A stretch of 64,000 nucleotides of DNA. Origin: Pseudomonas nicosulfuronedens. GTDB taxonomy: Bacteria > Pseudomonadota > Gammaproteobacteria > Pseudomonadales > Pseudomonadaceae. The DNA is taken from assembly GCF_005877905.1 (NCBI RefSeq), contig NZ_SWDV01000014.1, positions 62,001 to 126,000 of the forward strand. Reading direction: 5' to 3'. Both the position numbers and the translations under genes were made by a program. Shown one piece after another: positions 18,804 through 27,930 of this stretch (positions are counted from its first letter, which is position 1; every line of letters starts with the position of its first letter). The notes below the pieces were generated by a model. It saw nothing but the letters and a program-made list of their open reading frames with translations, was not told the DNA's origin and did not search any database.

Positions 18804-20981
18804 CTACCAGTAGTACTTCAGGGACTTCGCCCAGGGCGTGGCGGAGTACTGGCCCTTGAGGGTGCGGAACCACTGCTTGCGCTGCGACGGGGCGATGTCC
18901 TGGCTGCCGCAGCCGTTATAGCCGCTGGGTGCGAAGCAGTTGACGGCGCGGAACAGCGCGTAGGCGCGGTCCTCTTCCTCAGCCTGCTTGTCGGCGATGA
19001 CCTTGAGGTAACCGTCCATGCGCGAGTAGGGCGTGCCGGGGAACAGCGACTCGCCGCCACCCAGCTCGCGCTCGCTGGGCTGGGTGTCCAGCGGGAAGCC
19101 GTCCAGTCCATTGCGCAGGATGAATTCGCCCAGGCAGTTCAGCGCTTTGGGCGGCTGCGGACTCTGCAGCAGGTCGCGGGCGACGTCGACGATGGCCGGG
19201 CATTCGTAGCCGCTGTCGTTCTTGCCGCCCGGCCACTGGAACAGCGACAGCGGCATGCTGCCGTAGAGGTAGCCGATGCTGGCGCCCAGTGGCTTGCCGC
19301 TGCCGTCGGTGGGCAGCAGCGCGAGGTCGTCGATATAGGCCTGGTACTGGCCGTGCAGCAGGTCCTTGTAGAGCAGCGCGAACAGCGCGGTATCGCGCTC
19401 CTCCACCGACACGCTGGTGGATTTCGCCTGCTGGCGCAGCAGATCGGGGCCGGCGACGTGGCGCAGGAGAATCTCGCGGATGATCGGCGTATGCACCGGC
19501 GAGCCTTCGGCGAAGACCTTGACCAGGCGGTCGCTGCGCTCGTAGTTGAAGGCCAGCGCCAGCTCCAGCTGCTCGCGCTGCAGCGGCTGCTCGGCAAGGG
19601 GCAGCAGGCGCAGCCAGAGCTTCTCGGCGGCGATCCAGTCGTTGCCGGCCTCCAGGGCGAAGCCCCGCAGAGTCTGCTGGCTGAAGGCAAGGTAGTCGAG
19701 CTTGGCCGGCAGCTCCTCGGGAAGGGTTTTCAGTGCCTCGGCGGGCTTTTCCTCGACGTACAGCTGGTAGGCCGCTGTCAGGTAGTCGTGCAGGCCGGGG
19801 GACTTCGCGAACAGGTCCTTCTGCGCTGCCAGGCCGGCGGCATCGAGAGCGCGGGGCTCGTTGGGTTCGTGATGGCGCATCTGCATCAGGTCGAGCACCG
19901 CCAGCAGGCGTGCGTCGCGCACGTCGGCCGGGTGTGCGGTGACCAGCAGCTTGTTGTCGACTTCCTGCACCAGTTGGGCGAGATCGTCAGCATCCTCGCG
20001 GGCGAACAGTTCGGCGTACTCGCCGGCCAGCCGGCTCTCATCGCTCATCAGCCAGTAGACGCGACGCGTAAGCCCCTTGGCCGAAGCGCTGTAGCGGCCC
20101 TGTGGATAAGCCTTGAGGTAGTCGCCCAGCGCGGTTTCCGCCTGGGCGAGGATCTTCTTGTCGACCTTGCGCAGGTCCGGGTAGCCCATCTCGTCGAAGG
20201 CGTTCTGTTGCGCCTGGTTCAGCAGGGCGCGGGCGACCATGTAGCGCGAGGTTTCCTTCAACCAGGCCTGGTCGCTGTCCTGCAGGGAACGGAAGGATTT
20301 CAGCGCGTCGCCGAAGCGGCCGCTATAGAAGTCCGCGGCGCCCTTGAGGTAACTGCGATAGGCCTTGGCCGGTGCGCTCTGCAGGTCATTGGGCAACAGC
20401 ACGCTGAGCTGGGTTTCGTCCCACTGGCAGGCGCCCAGCAGGGTCAGGCGCGCACGGGCCAGGCCCTGGCGCTCGTCGGCTGAAAGGCTGTCGACCAACA
20501 GCAGCTGGGAGAGGAAGTCCTGCGCGGTGCCTGGGTTGTTGCTGCGGCAACGGCTGCCTTCGCCGCTGGCAAAGCTGTCGGTGGAAGACTGCACGGCATC
20601 CGCCGGCAGGCCGATGCGCGCGGCGAGGTCGGCCAGCGGCGCAGTGCTGGCCGCGCTGGAGCTGTCGGTCGAATCCCCAGGTGCCGCACCTTCCAGCCAG
20701 CGCGCCAGCGGAAAAGGTACCTGGCCGTAGCCCAGCTGCTGCTCGTCGTCGGTCAGCGCGCGATTGGGAATGCTGGCCTGGCCGGCGTCGGCCAGCAGCA
20801 GCTGCAGGTTGACCCGGCTGTCGTTGCCCGGACTGAGGAACGGCAGGCTGTTGCACACGTCCAGCGTGTCGCGCTTGAGGTTCCAGCTCGGGTAGCAGGA
20901 GTCGTCGCTGCTCGCGCGCGCCTCCTGCACGCCAAGGCAGCCGGTGATCAGGGCCAGCAGGGTCAGTCCGTACAGACGCAT
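18804..20981 (-). CDS. Large predicted lipoprotein of unknown function
   Basis: A 725-residue predicted lipoprotein: [15 protein letters not shown] gives a short signal peptide with lipobox ITGC (Cys15). The body is predominantly helical and rich in Leu, Ala, Gln and Asp (for example [21 protein letters not shown] and [20 protein letters not shown]), suggestive of TPR-like repeats, although I cannot align individual repeats. It is translated just ahead of the DUF3142 gene (5-base gap), so they probably share a periplasmic or outer-membrane function. This pair forms the left border of the denitrification block. Confidence 0.75.
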   Translation of the reverse strand: MRLYGLTLLALITGCLGVQEARASSDDSCYPSWNLKRDTLDVCNSLPFLSPGNDSRVNLQLLLADAGQASIPNRALTDDEQQLGYGQVPFPLARWLEGAAPGDSTDSSSAASTAPLADLAARIGLPADAVQSSTDSFASGEGSRCRSNNPGTAQDFLSQLLLVDSLSADERQGLARARLTLLGACQWDETQLSVLLPNDLQSAPAKAYRSYLKGAADFYSGRFGDALKSFRSLQDSDQAWLKETSRYMVARALLNQAQQNAFDEMGYPDLRKVDKKILAQAETALGDYLKAYPQGRYSASAKGLTRRVYWLMSDESRLAGEYAELFAREDADDLAQLVQEVDNKLLVTAHPADVRDARLLAVLDLMQMRHHEPNEPRALDAAGLAAQKDLFAKSPGLHDYLTAAYQLYVEEKPAEALKTLPEELPAKLDYLAFSQQTLRGFALEAGNDWIAAEKLWLRLLPLAEQPLQREQLELALAFNYERSDRLVKVFAEGSPVHTPIIREILLRHVAGPDLLRQQAKSTSVSVEERDTALFALLYKDLLHGQYQAYIDDLALLPTDGSGKPLGASIGYLYGSMPLSLFQWPGGKNDSGYECPAIVDVARDLLQSPQPPKALNCLGEFILRNGLDGFPLDTQPSERELGGGESLFPGTPYSRMDGYLKVIADKQAEEEDRAYALFRAVNCFAPSGYNGCGSQDIAPSQRKQWFRTLKGQYSATPWAKSLKYYW

Positions 20982-21144
20982 GAAGGATCCTTGTCCGTTG
21001 CAGCCCGCACGCGGGGCCGGAATTCAGAGCAGGAAGAATCTTACCTTGCCGCGCCCGGTCTTGCCCGCCTGCATGGGCACAAGACTGTAAACGCGATCTA
21101 CCGCACAACAGCCCCTGCGACACGTTGTCCAGCTGGATTCTTCT

Positions 21145-21158
21145 TTGTTCCGGCTCAA
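21145..21158. promoter_or_regulatory. Weak Anr/Dnr-type box upstream of nirK
   Basis: TTGTT-CCGG-CTCAA, two mismatches to TTGAT-N4-ATCAA, 66 bases before the nirK ATG. It is the only match I found in the 243-base gap; the rest of the gap holds no gene. Confidence 0.45.
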
Positions 21159-21224
21159 AGAAGGAATTTGCCGACCGGGTATTTCTGTAACCAACGACAG
21201 TTCGTCGATTACGGAGAGTTACCC

Positions 21225-22376
21225 ATGCTTGACCAGGAAGAGATTTCGCTTTCCCGCCGGACCCTGCTGGCCGGCGCTGTGGTACTGGGCGTGACCGGCA
21301 CCATGCTCGGCAGCGGCAAGGCCATGGCCGACGGGGAGGCAGCACCGAAGAACATGGGTCCGGCCGTGGATCTCTCGAAGCTGGAGCACGTCCAGGTCGA
21401 GCTGGTCGCTCCGCCCTTCGTCCATGCCCACGAACAGCGCGCCAAGGGCAAGCCCAAGGTCGTGCAGTTCCGCATGGTGATCGAGGAAAAGAAGCTGGTC
21501 ATCGACGACGACGGCACCGAGATCCACGCCATGACCTTCAACGGCTCGGTGCCCGGACCGATGATGGTGGTGCATCAGGACGACTACCTGGAGCTCACCC
21601 TGGTCAACCCGGCGACCAATACCCTGACCCACAACATCGACTTCCATGCCTCCACCGGTGCCCTGGGCGGCGGCGCGCTGACCCTCATCCAGCCCGGCGA
21701 GGAAGTGAAGCTGCGTTTCCGCGCGACCCGCCCCGGCGTGTTCGTCTACCACTGCGCTCCGGGCGGCGCGATGATTCCGTGGCACGTGGTCTCGGGCATG
21801 AACGGCGCGATCATGGTGTTGCCGCGCGATGGCCTGAAGGACCGCGAAGGCAAGTCGCTGAAGTACGACAAGGTGGTCTATATCGGCGAACAGGACTACT
21901 ACGTCCCGCGCGACAAGGACGGCAACTTCAAGCGCTACGCAACGCCCATGGAAAGCTACAACGACATGCAGCAGGTCATGAAGGGGCTGGTTCCCAGCCA
22001 CATCGTGTTCAACGGCAAGGCCGGCGCCCTGACCGGCAAGAACGCGCTCAAGGCCAACGTCGGCGAGACCCTGCTGATCGTCCACTCCCAGGCCAACCGC
22101 GACACCCGCCCGCACCTCATCGGCGGCCATGGCGACCACGTCTGGGCCACCGGCAAGTTCCACAACCCGCCGGAGGAAGACCTGGAAACCTGGTTCATCC
22201 CGGGTGGTGCAGCCGGTGCCGCGCTGTACACCTTCCTGCAGCCGGGCCTGTACACCTACCTCAACCACAACCTCATCGAGGCTGTGCTGCTGGGCGCCGC
22301 GGCGCACATCCAGGTCGAAGGCCAATGGAACAACGACCTGATGAGCCAGATCCAGCCGCCGACCGCGATCAAGTAA
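21225..22376 (+). CDS. nirK: Copper-containing nitrite reductase NirK
   Basis: Periplasmic reduction of nitrite to NO. The 383 residues begin with a twin-arginine signal ([13 protein letters not shown], Arg11-Arg12), consistent with export by Tat. Two cupredoxin domains carry all ligands: type 1 Cu His136, Cys177, His187, Met192; type 2 Cu His141, His176, His348; catalytic Asp139 and His297. The segments [28 protein letters not shown] and [16 protein letters not shown] match the Achromobacter/Alcaligenes class closely. Start ATG 21225 follows GGAGAG; the longer open frame to 20991 is not supported. A weak Dnr-type box lies upstream and nirV follows. Confidence 0.97.
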   Translation: MLDQEEISLSRRTLLAGAVVLGVTGTMLGSGKAMADGEAAPKNMGPAVDLSKLEHVQVELVAPPFVHAHEQRAKGKPKVVQFRMVIEEKKLVIDDDGTEIHAMTFNGSVPGPMMVVHQDDYLELTLVNPATNTLTHNIDFHASTGALGGGALTLIQPGEEVKLRFRATRPGVFVYHCAPGGAMIPWHVVSGMNGAIMVLPRDGLKDREGKSLKYDKVVYIGEQDYYVPRDKDGNFKRYATPMESYNDMQQVMKGLVPSHIVFNGKAGALTGKNALKANVGETLLIVHSQANRDTRPHLIGGHGDHVWATGKFHNPPEEDLETWFIPGGAAGAALYTFLQPGLYTYLNHNLIEAVLLGAAAHIQVEGQWNNDLMSQIQPPTAIK

Positions 22377-22382
22377 GCCCCG

Positions 22383-22406
22383 GGGCCGGCCCATCCGGGT
22401 CGGCCC
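22383..22406 (+). terminator. Hairpin between nirK and nirV
   Basis: GGGCCGGCCC, loop ATCC, GGGTCGGCCC (ten pairs with one G-T), followed by TTTCCC. A partial terminator here would reduce nirV transcription relative to nirK; the short T tract makes it weak. Confidence 0.55.
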
Positions 22407-22441
22407 TTTCCCACTAAACGATACCGGCGACCGGACAGACC

Positions 22442-23254
22442 ATGCGCAAGACCATTCTGATCGGCGTCCCCGTCGCGCTGCTGCTGGGCGGGGCCTTTCT
22501 CCTGCTGCGACCACACCACGAACCGGAGCTCGCGCCTCAAACCGTGAGGCTCGAACCCCGCGACTTCGATTTCCGCCCGGCGGGCGACTACTGGCTGGAG
22601 AAGCAGGCCGTGGATGCGCCGTCGCAGCGTGAGCACCTGGCCCCGCGCTTCGAAGTCATGAAATTCCAGGTCAGCCAGGGCGAATACGCCCGCTGCGTGG
22701 CCGAAGGCGATTGCCTGGCACTGGACAACAACGCCCCCCGCGACGACCTGCCCCTCACCGGCGCCAGCCTGCTGGATGCGCAGCTCTATGCCGATTGGCT
22801 GTCCAAACGCACCGGCCAGCCCTGGCGGCTGCCGACCGACCGCGAGTGGGCCTTCTTCGCCGGTTCGCGCTGGGCCGACGATGCCCTGCGCATCGACGAC
22901 GACGATGGCAGCAACCCCGCCCGACGCTGGCTGGCGCGCTACCGCCTGGAAGCGGAAACCCGCACCAGCGCCTCGGCGCTGCCCCAGACGCGCGGCAATC
23001 ACGGGCTGAACGAGTACGGCGTGGCCGACCTGGGCGGCAATGTCTGGGAATGGACCCAGAGCTGCCACCAGCGGGTCAATCTCGACGCCCAGGGCGCCCA
23101 GACCCATCGCGCCGAGTACTGCTCGATCCGCATCGCCGAGGGGCGTCACCGCGCGGCGATCAACGATTTTGTCCGCGATGCCCGCGGCGGTGGCTGCAGC
23201 GCCGGGCAGCCGCCGGACAACCTGGGTTTCCGCCTGGTCAGGGACATCCCTTGA
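22442..23254 (+). CDS. nirV: NirV-like formylglycine-generating-enzyme (SUMF1) family protein
   Basis: SUMF1/FGE-fold protein commonly found after nirK in denitrifiers and called NirV; its reaction is unknown. The 270 residues start with an uncleaved anchor or signal peptide (ILIGVPVALLLGGAFLLL), so the domain is periplasmic. Family motifs are MKFQVSQGEYARCV, WRLPTDREWAFFAG, GVADLGGNVWEWTQSC and DNLGFRLVRD. The paired active-site cysteines of true FGE near the C terminus are not visible in their usual spacing (one Cys in GGGCSAGQPP), so formylglycine formation is unlikely. Its stop codon is inside a Dnr-type box. Confidence 0.85.
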   Translation: MRKTILIGVPVALLLGGAFLLLRPHHEPELAPQTVRLEPRDFDFRPAGDYWLEKQAVDAPSQREHLAPRFEVMKFQVSQGEYARCVAEGDCLALDNNAPRDDLPLTGASLLDAQLYADWLSKRTGQPWRLPTDREWAFFAGSRWADDALRIDDDDGSNPARRWLARYRLEAETRTSASALPQTRGNHGLNEYGVADLGGNVWEWTQSCHQRVNLDAQGAQTHRAEYCSIRIAEGRHRAAINDFVRDARGGGCSAGQPPDNLGFRLVRDIP

Positions 23255-23264
23255 TTCCCCTCAA
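23251..23264. promoter_or_regulatory. Anr/Dnr-type box overlapping the nirV stop codon
   Basis: TTGAT-TCCC-CTCAA, one mismatch to TTGAT-N4-ATCAA, 57 bases before the GTG of the following Crp/Fnr gene. The nirV stop TGA (23252-23254) is part of the first half-site. Confidence 0.6.
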
Positions 23265-23267
23265 GTT

Positions 23268-23300
23268 CCGCCGCGGCACATAACCGTTATGCTGCGGCGG
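23268..23300. repeat. 11-bp inverted repeat upstream of the Crp/Fnr gene
   Basis: CCGCCGCGGCA and TGCTGCGGCGG form 11 pairs with one G-T, around an 11-base loop containing CATAACCGTTA. It lies between the Dnr-type box and the GTG. It may be an RNA hairpin in the leader or a repeat related to 17961-17993. Confidence 0.6.
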
Positions 23301-23320
23301 GACCCAGGGGAATCATTGAC

Positions 23321-24049
23321 GTGACCGCCGATCTCTCCCTCAACCGCGCCTGGCTGGGCAGCTTGCCGCCCTTCGCCAACAGCAGCCGCGAGGAACAGGA
23401 CGATATCCTCCGCCAGGCCAGCATCCTGCGCCTGAACAGCGGCGTGCCCGTGTTCGAGCAGGGTGCGCCGGCGACCCGCTTCTACCTGCTGGTGCACGGC
23501 CGACTGAAAGCCACCCAGCTCACCGGCGACGGCCAGCGCGTGCTGGTGCGCGTGGTCAACCCGGGCGACCTGTTCGGCTTCGTCCGCGCGCTCGGCCGGC
23601 GCGACTATCCCGCGACCGCCACGGCCAGCCAGGACAGCCTGGTGCTGGCCTGGCCCACCAGCCAGTGGGAACCACTGCTCGCCTGCCACCCCGGCTTCGC
23701 CCTGAACACCGTACAGGCCATCGGCGAGCGCCTGCAGGAAGCCCACGTGCGCTTCTGCGAACTGGCCACCGAAGAGGTCGAGCGGCGCGTCGCCCACACC
23801 GTGCTGCGCCTGGTGCAGCAGTCCGGCCGACCGGAGGCCGACGGCATCCGCATCGACTTTCCGGTCACCCGCCAGGACATCGCCGAGATGACCGGCACCA
23901 CCCTGCACACCGTCTCGCGCATCCTCAGCGCCTGGGAAGACCGCGGCCTGGTGGTCGGCGGCCGGCAGAAGCTGCTGGTGCGCGACCCGCAGCAACTGAT
24001 GCGGGTGGCCGGCGGCGACGAGCGGGAAGCGGCGGTCGAGCACGCTTGA
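23321..24049 (+). CDS. Crp/Fnr-family regulator (first of two in the block)
   Basis: Regulator of 242 residues with a cyclic-nucleotide-binding-like sensor domain (about 12-135), a long dimer helix and a winged helix-turn-helix (about 165-232; VTRQDIAEMTGTTLHTVSRIL). The recognition helix has HTVSR where Fnr/Dnr have ETVSR, so its DNA preference may differ from TTGAT-N4-ATCAA. Only two cysteines (LLACHPG, VRFCELA) are present, which excludes an Fnr-type [4Fe-4S] cluster. Start is GTG 23321 after AGGGGA. Position between nirV and ytfE suggests a nitrite- or NO-responsive regulator of the NnrR/NirR kind; that is inference. Confidence 0.85.
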   Translation: MTADLSLNRAWLGSLPPFANSSREEQDDILRQASILRLNSGVPVFEQGAPATRFYLLVHGRLKATQLTGDGQRVLVRVVNPGDLFGFVRALGRRDYPATATASQDSLVLAWPTSQWEPLLACHPGFALNTVQAIGERLQEAHVRFCELATEEVERRVAHTVLRLVQQSGRPEADGIRIDFPVTRQDIAEMTGTTLHTVSRILSAWEDRGLVVGGRQKLLVRDPQQLMRVAGGDEREAAVEHA

Positions 24050-24059
24050 CTGCAATCAA
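24046..24059. promoter_or_regulatory. Anr/Dnr-type box for ytfE, overlapping a stop codon
   Basis: TTGAC-TGCA-ATCAA, one mismatch to the consensus, 98 bases before the ytfE ATG. The TGA at 24047-24049 is the stop codon of the preceding Crp/Fnr gene. Confidence 0.75.
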
Positions 24060-24157
24060 GGAGGCGGGCGCGCCTCGTTCCCTAGACTGGCCGTCACCCT
24101 CCCCAGATTGACGGCCACGACTGCGGCCGCCGTGCCCCACTCCACCCGAGGCCCGCC

Positions 24158-24829
24158 ATGACCGACCACCTCACCGAACGCACCCTGAGCGACCTGGCCT
24201 TCAGCCTGCCGGGCAGCTCCGCGTTGTTCCACGACTACAAACTCGACTTCTGCTGCGACGGCCAGCGCAGCCTGGGCGAAGCCGCCAGCGAACAGGGCCT
24301 CGACGCCCAGCGCATCGCCGACGAACTGCAAGCGCTGCCGCCGGCCAATGATCAGACCGACTGGCGCCTGACCAGCAACGACCAGTTGATCGACCACATC
24401 CTCGAGCGCTACCACAAGGTCCACCGCGAGCAACTGCCGGCGCTGATCCCGCTGGCCGAGCGCGTCGAGAAGACCCACGCCGGGCATCCGCAATGCCCCG
24501 CCGGGCTGACCGCGCACCTGAAGAAGATGCAGGAAGAACTGGAGTGGCACATGTGCAAGGAGGAAAGCGTGCTGTTCCCCTGGTTACGCCAGGGCATCCC
24601 GCTGTCCCACGTGCAGGGCCCGATCGGCGTGATGCGCCATGAGCACGACGAGCACTCGCAGTCCCTCGCCGCACTGGCCGACCTGACCGACGACCTCACC
24701 GTGCCGGCGGACGGCTGCAACAGCTGGCGCCGTCTCTACAGCGGCCTGGAGGAGCTGCGCCGCGACCTGATGCAGCACATCCACCTGGAAAACAACCTGC
24801 TGTTCCTCGGCGCCAATCACCCGGCCTGA
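24158..24829 (+). CDS. ytfE: Di-iron iron-sulfur cluster repair protein YtfE/DnrN
   Basis: Repairs Fe-S clusters damaged by NO and oxidants; called DnrN when linked to denitrification. The 223 residues contain the N-terminal ScdA domain with the Cys pair FCCDG (Cys32-Cys33) and a hemerythrin-like four-helix bundle. Di-iron ligands are visible as YHKVHREQL (about His86), EWHMCKEES (His131, Glu135), MRHEHDEH (about His161) and MQHIHLENN (about His207, Glu211). A Dnr-type box precedes it, so it is probably induced with nor and nir. Start ATG 24158 gives MTDHLTERTL. Confidence 0.94.
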   Translation: MTDHLTERTLSDLAFSLPGSSALFHDYKLDFCCDGQRSLGEAASEQGLDAQRIADELQALPPANDQTDWRLTSNDQLIDHILERYHKVHREQLPALIPLAERVEKTHAGHPQCPAGLTAHLKKMQEELEWHMCKEESVLFPWLRQGIPLSHVQGPIGVMRHEHDEHSQSLAALADLTDDLTVPADGCNSWRRLYSGLEELRRDLMQHIHLENNLLFLGANHPA

Positions 24830-24937
24830 GTGCCGGACCGCAAGCCAGGAGGGCGACCAGTGACAGCTTGTCTCACCACGCTGCCCGGCGGCATCGCACA
24901 TACTGGCGGGATTGTCCCCGCCCAGGAGCGCTCCGCC

Positions 24938-25621
24938 ATGCTCGCGCATCGCGTCCACCACCAGATTCTGTGCGGCCACCATCTGTTCAACGTGCTCAAC
25001 GAAGAACAGCTGGAGCAGCTGCTCGCCACCAGCACGCTGCTCAACCTGGAGAAAGGCGACAAGCTGTTCCTCCAGGGTGAGCCGGCCCATTGCTTCTACT
25101 TCGTGATTTCCGGGGCGGTGAAGATCTACCGCCTGACACCGGAGGGGCAGGAAAAGGTGCTGGAGGTCGTCGGCAGCCGGCAGACCTTCGCCGAAGCCAT
25201 GATGCTGATGGACACCTCCGACTACGTCGCCTCGGCGCAGGCGCTAGAGCCCACGCAGGTCTACCGCTTCGCCAACCGCACCTACATGGAGCTGCTGCAC
25301 AGCAATCCGCAGCTGCCCTTCTCCCTGCTCGCCACCCTCTGCGTACGCCTGCACCGGCGGATCAACGAGATCGAGACGCTGTCGCTGAAGAACTCCACCC
25401 ACCGCGTGGTGCGCTACCTGATCACCCAGCTGAACCGCCATGGCAACGAGAAGGGTCGTTTCGAGCTGCCGATGGCCAAGCAACTGGTCGCCGGGCACCT
25501 GTCGATCCAGCCGGAGACTTTCTCTCGCGTACTACGGCGGCTGATCGACGAAGACATCATCGACCTCAACGGCCGCACCGTGCAGGTGCTCGACGTCGCG
25601 CGGCTGGAACAGTTCGAGTAA
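24938..25621 (+). CDS. dnr: Dnr, NO-responsive Crp/Fnr activator of denitrification
   Basis: Activator of nir, nor and nos genes. The 227 residues match P. aeruginosa Dnr closely: an effector domain (about 15-125; EKGDKLFLQGEPAHCFYFVISG), dimer helix and helix-turn-helix with QLVAGHLSIQPETFSRVLRRL. The recognition helix has ETFSR, as Dnr does. It lacks the four-cysteine cluster of Anr, so it senses NO through haem and not oxygen through Fe-S. ATG 24938 follows CAGGAG; the open frame begins earlier at 24830 without a ribosome site. I see no Anr/Dnr box in front, so its own control is unclear. Confidence 0.92.
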   Translation: MLAHRVHHQILCGHHLFNVLNEEQLEQLLATSTLLNLEKGDKLFLQGEPAHCFYFVISGAVKIYRLTPEGQEKVLEVVGSRQTFAEAMMLMDTSDYVASAQALEPTQVYRFANRTYMELLHSNPQLPFSLLATLCVRLHRRINEIETLSLKNSTHRVVRYLITQLNRHGNEKGRFELPMAKQLVAGHLSIQPETFSRVLRRLIDEDIIDLNGRTVQVLDVARLEQFE

Positions 25622-25624
25622 GCC

Positions 25625-25807
25625 ATGCGCCAGTGCCTGTACTGCCAGCACGAGAGCCCCGGGGACGCTGCGGATTGCCCGCAGTGCGGGATGCCCCTGC
25701 CGGTGGACCAGGCGCTGGCGAAGCAGCGCCGGCTGCGGCGTTTCACTTGGTATTGCGCGCTTCTTGCAGTGTTCTGCGGGGTGATGATGGTCTGGCTGCC
25801 GCGTTGA
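25625..25807 (+). CDS. dnrP: DnrP-like zinc-ribbon membrane protein
   Basis: A 60-residue protein with a zinc ribbon (CLYC at 4-7, CPQC at 18-21) followed by one transmembrane helix near the C terminus (FTWYCALLAVFCGVMMVWL). It starts 3 bases after the dnr stop, so the two are cotranscribed and probably translationally coupled. Small proteins of this design next to dnr are annotated DnrP in denitrifying pseudomonads; I assign the name on resemblance and position. No function is known. Confidence 0.7.
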   Translation: MRQCLYCQHESPGDAADCPQCGMPLPVDQALAKQRRLRRFTWYCALLAVFCGVMMVWLPR

Positions 25808-25823
25808 GCCCTGCACCCGAATG

Positions 25824-25912
25824 CTCTTCGCAGGATGGATGGAGCTTGCGATACCCATCGGCCCTTTCACCAACGCCTTGATGGGTATCGCTTCGCTCCA
25901 CCCATCCTACGT
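25824..25912. repeat. Palindromic repeat, GGATGGGTGGAGCGAAGCGATACCC family
   Basis: Left arm CTTCGCAGGATGGATGGAGC then TTGCGATACCCATC, right arm GATGGGTATCGC then TTCGCTCCACCCATCCTACG. It is the fullest copy of the family and lies after dnrP. Confidence 0.8.
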
Positions 25913-25945
25913 ATCTAAGCCCCGCTCAAGTCCGCTTTTGCTCTT

Positions 25946-26014
25946 CGTAGGAGCGAGCTTGCTCGCGAACTTGCCCCGCTGAGGGATTTGGTTCGCGAGC
26001 AAGCTCGCTCCTAC
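25946..26014. repeat. Palindromic repeat, GTAGGAGCGAGCTTGCTCGCGAAC family
   Basis: Two intact inverted arms: 25946-25970 (starting CGTAGGAGCGAGC) and 25991-26014 (ending AAGCTCGCTCCTAC), with a 20-base loop. It separates the dnr-dnrP unit from the convergent norD gene. Confidence 0.85.
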
Positions 26015-26019
26015 AGCCA

Positions 26020-27867
26020 TTATCCCTGGCGACGGGTGAGCTGCCGGTAGAGCTGCGGCAACTGTACCGGCAGCTGCGCCGGATCGTTGATCAGCAGATA
26101 GCCCTGGCTGCCGAACAGGTGCGGCAGGTAGTCCGCCGCCTCGCGGTCAATGGTGATGCAGAACGGCACCAGCCCGGCGCGGCGGGCCTCCAGCACGGCC
26201 TGGCGAGTATCCTCGACACCGTAGCGCCCCTCATACAGATCCAGGTCATTGGGCTTGCCGTCGGTGAGGATCAGCAGCACGCGCTGGCGCTCCTTGCGCT
26301 CCAGCAGCAACTGCGTGGCCCGACGAATCGCCGCGCCCATGCGCGTGTAGTAGCCCGGACGCAACGCGCGGATGCGTCCGCGCACGACATCGTTGTGGCG
26401 CTCATCGAAGGTCTTCAGCTGGGTCAGGCGCACCTGCTGGCGACGCAGCGAGGAGAAGCCGTACAGCGCGAAACGATCTCCCACCGCCTGCAGTGCCTCG
26501 CCGAACAGCAGCAGGCTGTCGCTGATCAGGTCGATCACCCGGTGGTCGTTGTCGATGTGCGCGTCGGTGGACATCGACAGGTCCGCCAGCAGCAGGCACG
26601 CGAGATCGCGACGAGTCTGCCGGCGTTCGAGGAACAGCCCCGGCTCACTGCACGCGCCAAGGCGCCTTTCGACGCTGAAATCCAGCCAGGCTTCCAGGTC
26701 CAGTTCTGCGCCCTGGGGTTGTCGGCGCAGCCATTGGGGCTGCTGGCGCAGGCTCTCGAATTGCCGGCGCAGGCGTCGCGCAATGGGCGCCAGGGAGTCA
26801 GGCAGCGGCGCTGGCACGGCGTCGCGGGGCAGCATCGGTTGCAGGCAGACATGGTCATCGATCAGTTGCTGGCGACGGTAATCCCATTCCGGCAGGCGAA
26901 TCCCCTCGCCCAGCGGCACGTCGTCGAAGTCGGCGGCCGGCAGGTCGAGGTCGAGCTTCAGCCCGCCGCCTTTCTTCTGCCGTTGCCGGGACAGGCTCAG
27001 GTGATCGAGGTCGTCGGCGACCTTGGCCGCGTCCAGGTCCTCGCTGTCGTCGCCGGCGCGGTCCAGTTCGATGTGCTCGGACCAGCTGAACAGGTTCTCC
27101 AGGCGGAACAGCAGCAGGCCACCCCGGCCGGGGTCCTGCTCGACCCGCTCGGCACGCTTGCGCGCCAGTCCCTTGGCTTCGCTGTGGGCGGAGCGGCCTT
27201 GCTCATCGCCGTCGATCAGGTCGGAGTGCTGCGGCGCAGCCAACCGTTGCGGCGGATAGAGCCACAGCGGCATCGGCCAGGGCGCCTTTTCGCTTCGGGG
27301 TAGACGCTCGACGCTGCCCGGATCGCGCAGCGCCTGTTGCAGCGCCCGCTCCAGTTCTGCCTCGGCGGGCGGCAGATCCTCGGGATCAGGGCGCAGGCTC
27401 AGCAGTGCGTCCACCAGCCGACGGTAACGCGAACGCAGCAGCGGGTAGCGCTCCAGCACGGCGCCAGTCCAGGCCTGGTTGTCGCGCGCCCAGTGGCGCA
27501 TCGGCTGGCTGTGGGCGGCGAGCAGCGCCAGCCAGCGGTAAAGCTCGCGGTTCAGCTCGGCGTCGGGATACACCGCCAGCTGCGCGGGCAGGCGCAGGGA
27601 ATCGGCATCGAACCAGGCCACCGGTAATTGCTGGCAGGTACCGGCCACCTGCTGCAGCAGGCTGCGGCGCACCAGCAGTTCGCGGGCACTGGCCGCCTCC
27701 ACGCCGACACCGGCCTCGCCGCCGGTGCCGCGGAACAACAGCAGCAGGCTGCGCCGCACTTCATCCAGGTTGACCGCCGCCTCCTCGAACTCCGGGCTGG
27801 CACGGCGGGTGATGAAGCGGTGCCAGGCGCGGCCGAAGCCTTCTTCGATTTCGAGGTGGATGGTCAT
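26020..27867 (-). CDS. norD: NorD, von Willebrand A-domain protein for NO reductase maturation
   Basis: Accessory protein required for active NO reductase. The 615 residues have an N-terminal helical region and a C-terminal von Willebrand factor A domain (about 425-610) with the metal-site start DLSMSTDAHIDND and later LILTDGKPNDLDLYEG. It is thought to act with the AAA+ protein NorQ as a MoxR-VWA chaperone pair inserting iron into NorB. Start ATG 27867 (MTIHLEIEEGF) is chosen; the frame before it is unlike the family. It lies after norCB but is separated by 263 bases with a terminator-like hairpin and repeats, so it may have its own promoter. Confidence 0.92.
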   Translation of the reverse strand: MTIHLEIEEGFGRAWHRFITRRASPEFEEAAVNLDEVRRSLLLLFRGTGGEAGVGVEAASARELLVRRSLLQQVAGTCQQLPVAWFDADSLRLPAQLAVYPDAELNRELYRWLALLAAHSQPMRHWARDNQAWTGAVLERYPLLRSRYRRLVDALLSLRPDPEDLPPAEAELERALQQALRDPGSVERLPRSEKAPWPMPLWLYPPQRLAAPQHSDLIDGDEQGRSAHSEAKGLARKRAERVEQDPGRGGLLLFRLENLFSWSEHIELDRAGDDSEDLDAAKVADDLDHLSLSRQRQKKGGGLKLDLDLPAADFDDVPLGEGIRLPEWDYRRQQLIDDHVCLQPMLPRDAVPAPLPDSLAPIARRLRRQFESLRQQPQWLRRQPQGAELDLEAWLDFSVERRLGACSEPGLFLERRQTRRDLACLLLADLSMSTDAHIDNDHRVIDLISDSLLLFGEALQAVGDRFALYGFSSLRRQQVRLTQLKTFDERHNDVVRGRIRALRPGYYTRMGAAIRRATQLLLERKERQRVLLILTDGKPNDLDLYEGRYGVEDTRQAVLEARRAGLVPFCITIDREAADYLPHLFGSQGYLLINDPAQLPVQLPQLYRQLTRRQG

Positions 27868-27930
27868 GGCGCCTCCGGAGCGCAGAGAGAAGGAACAGGG
27901 CTCGGCGTCCCAACAGAACACCGACCCAGT

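Noticed and set aside
22442-23254. NirV as the maturation enzyme of the sulfatase at 45-47 kb
   Set aside because: The expected cysteine pair is not visible, it lies 22 kb away in a nirK operon, and it seems to be periplasmic.
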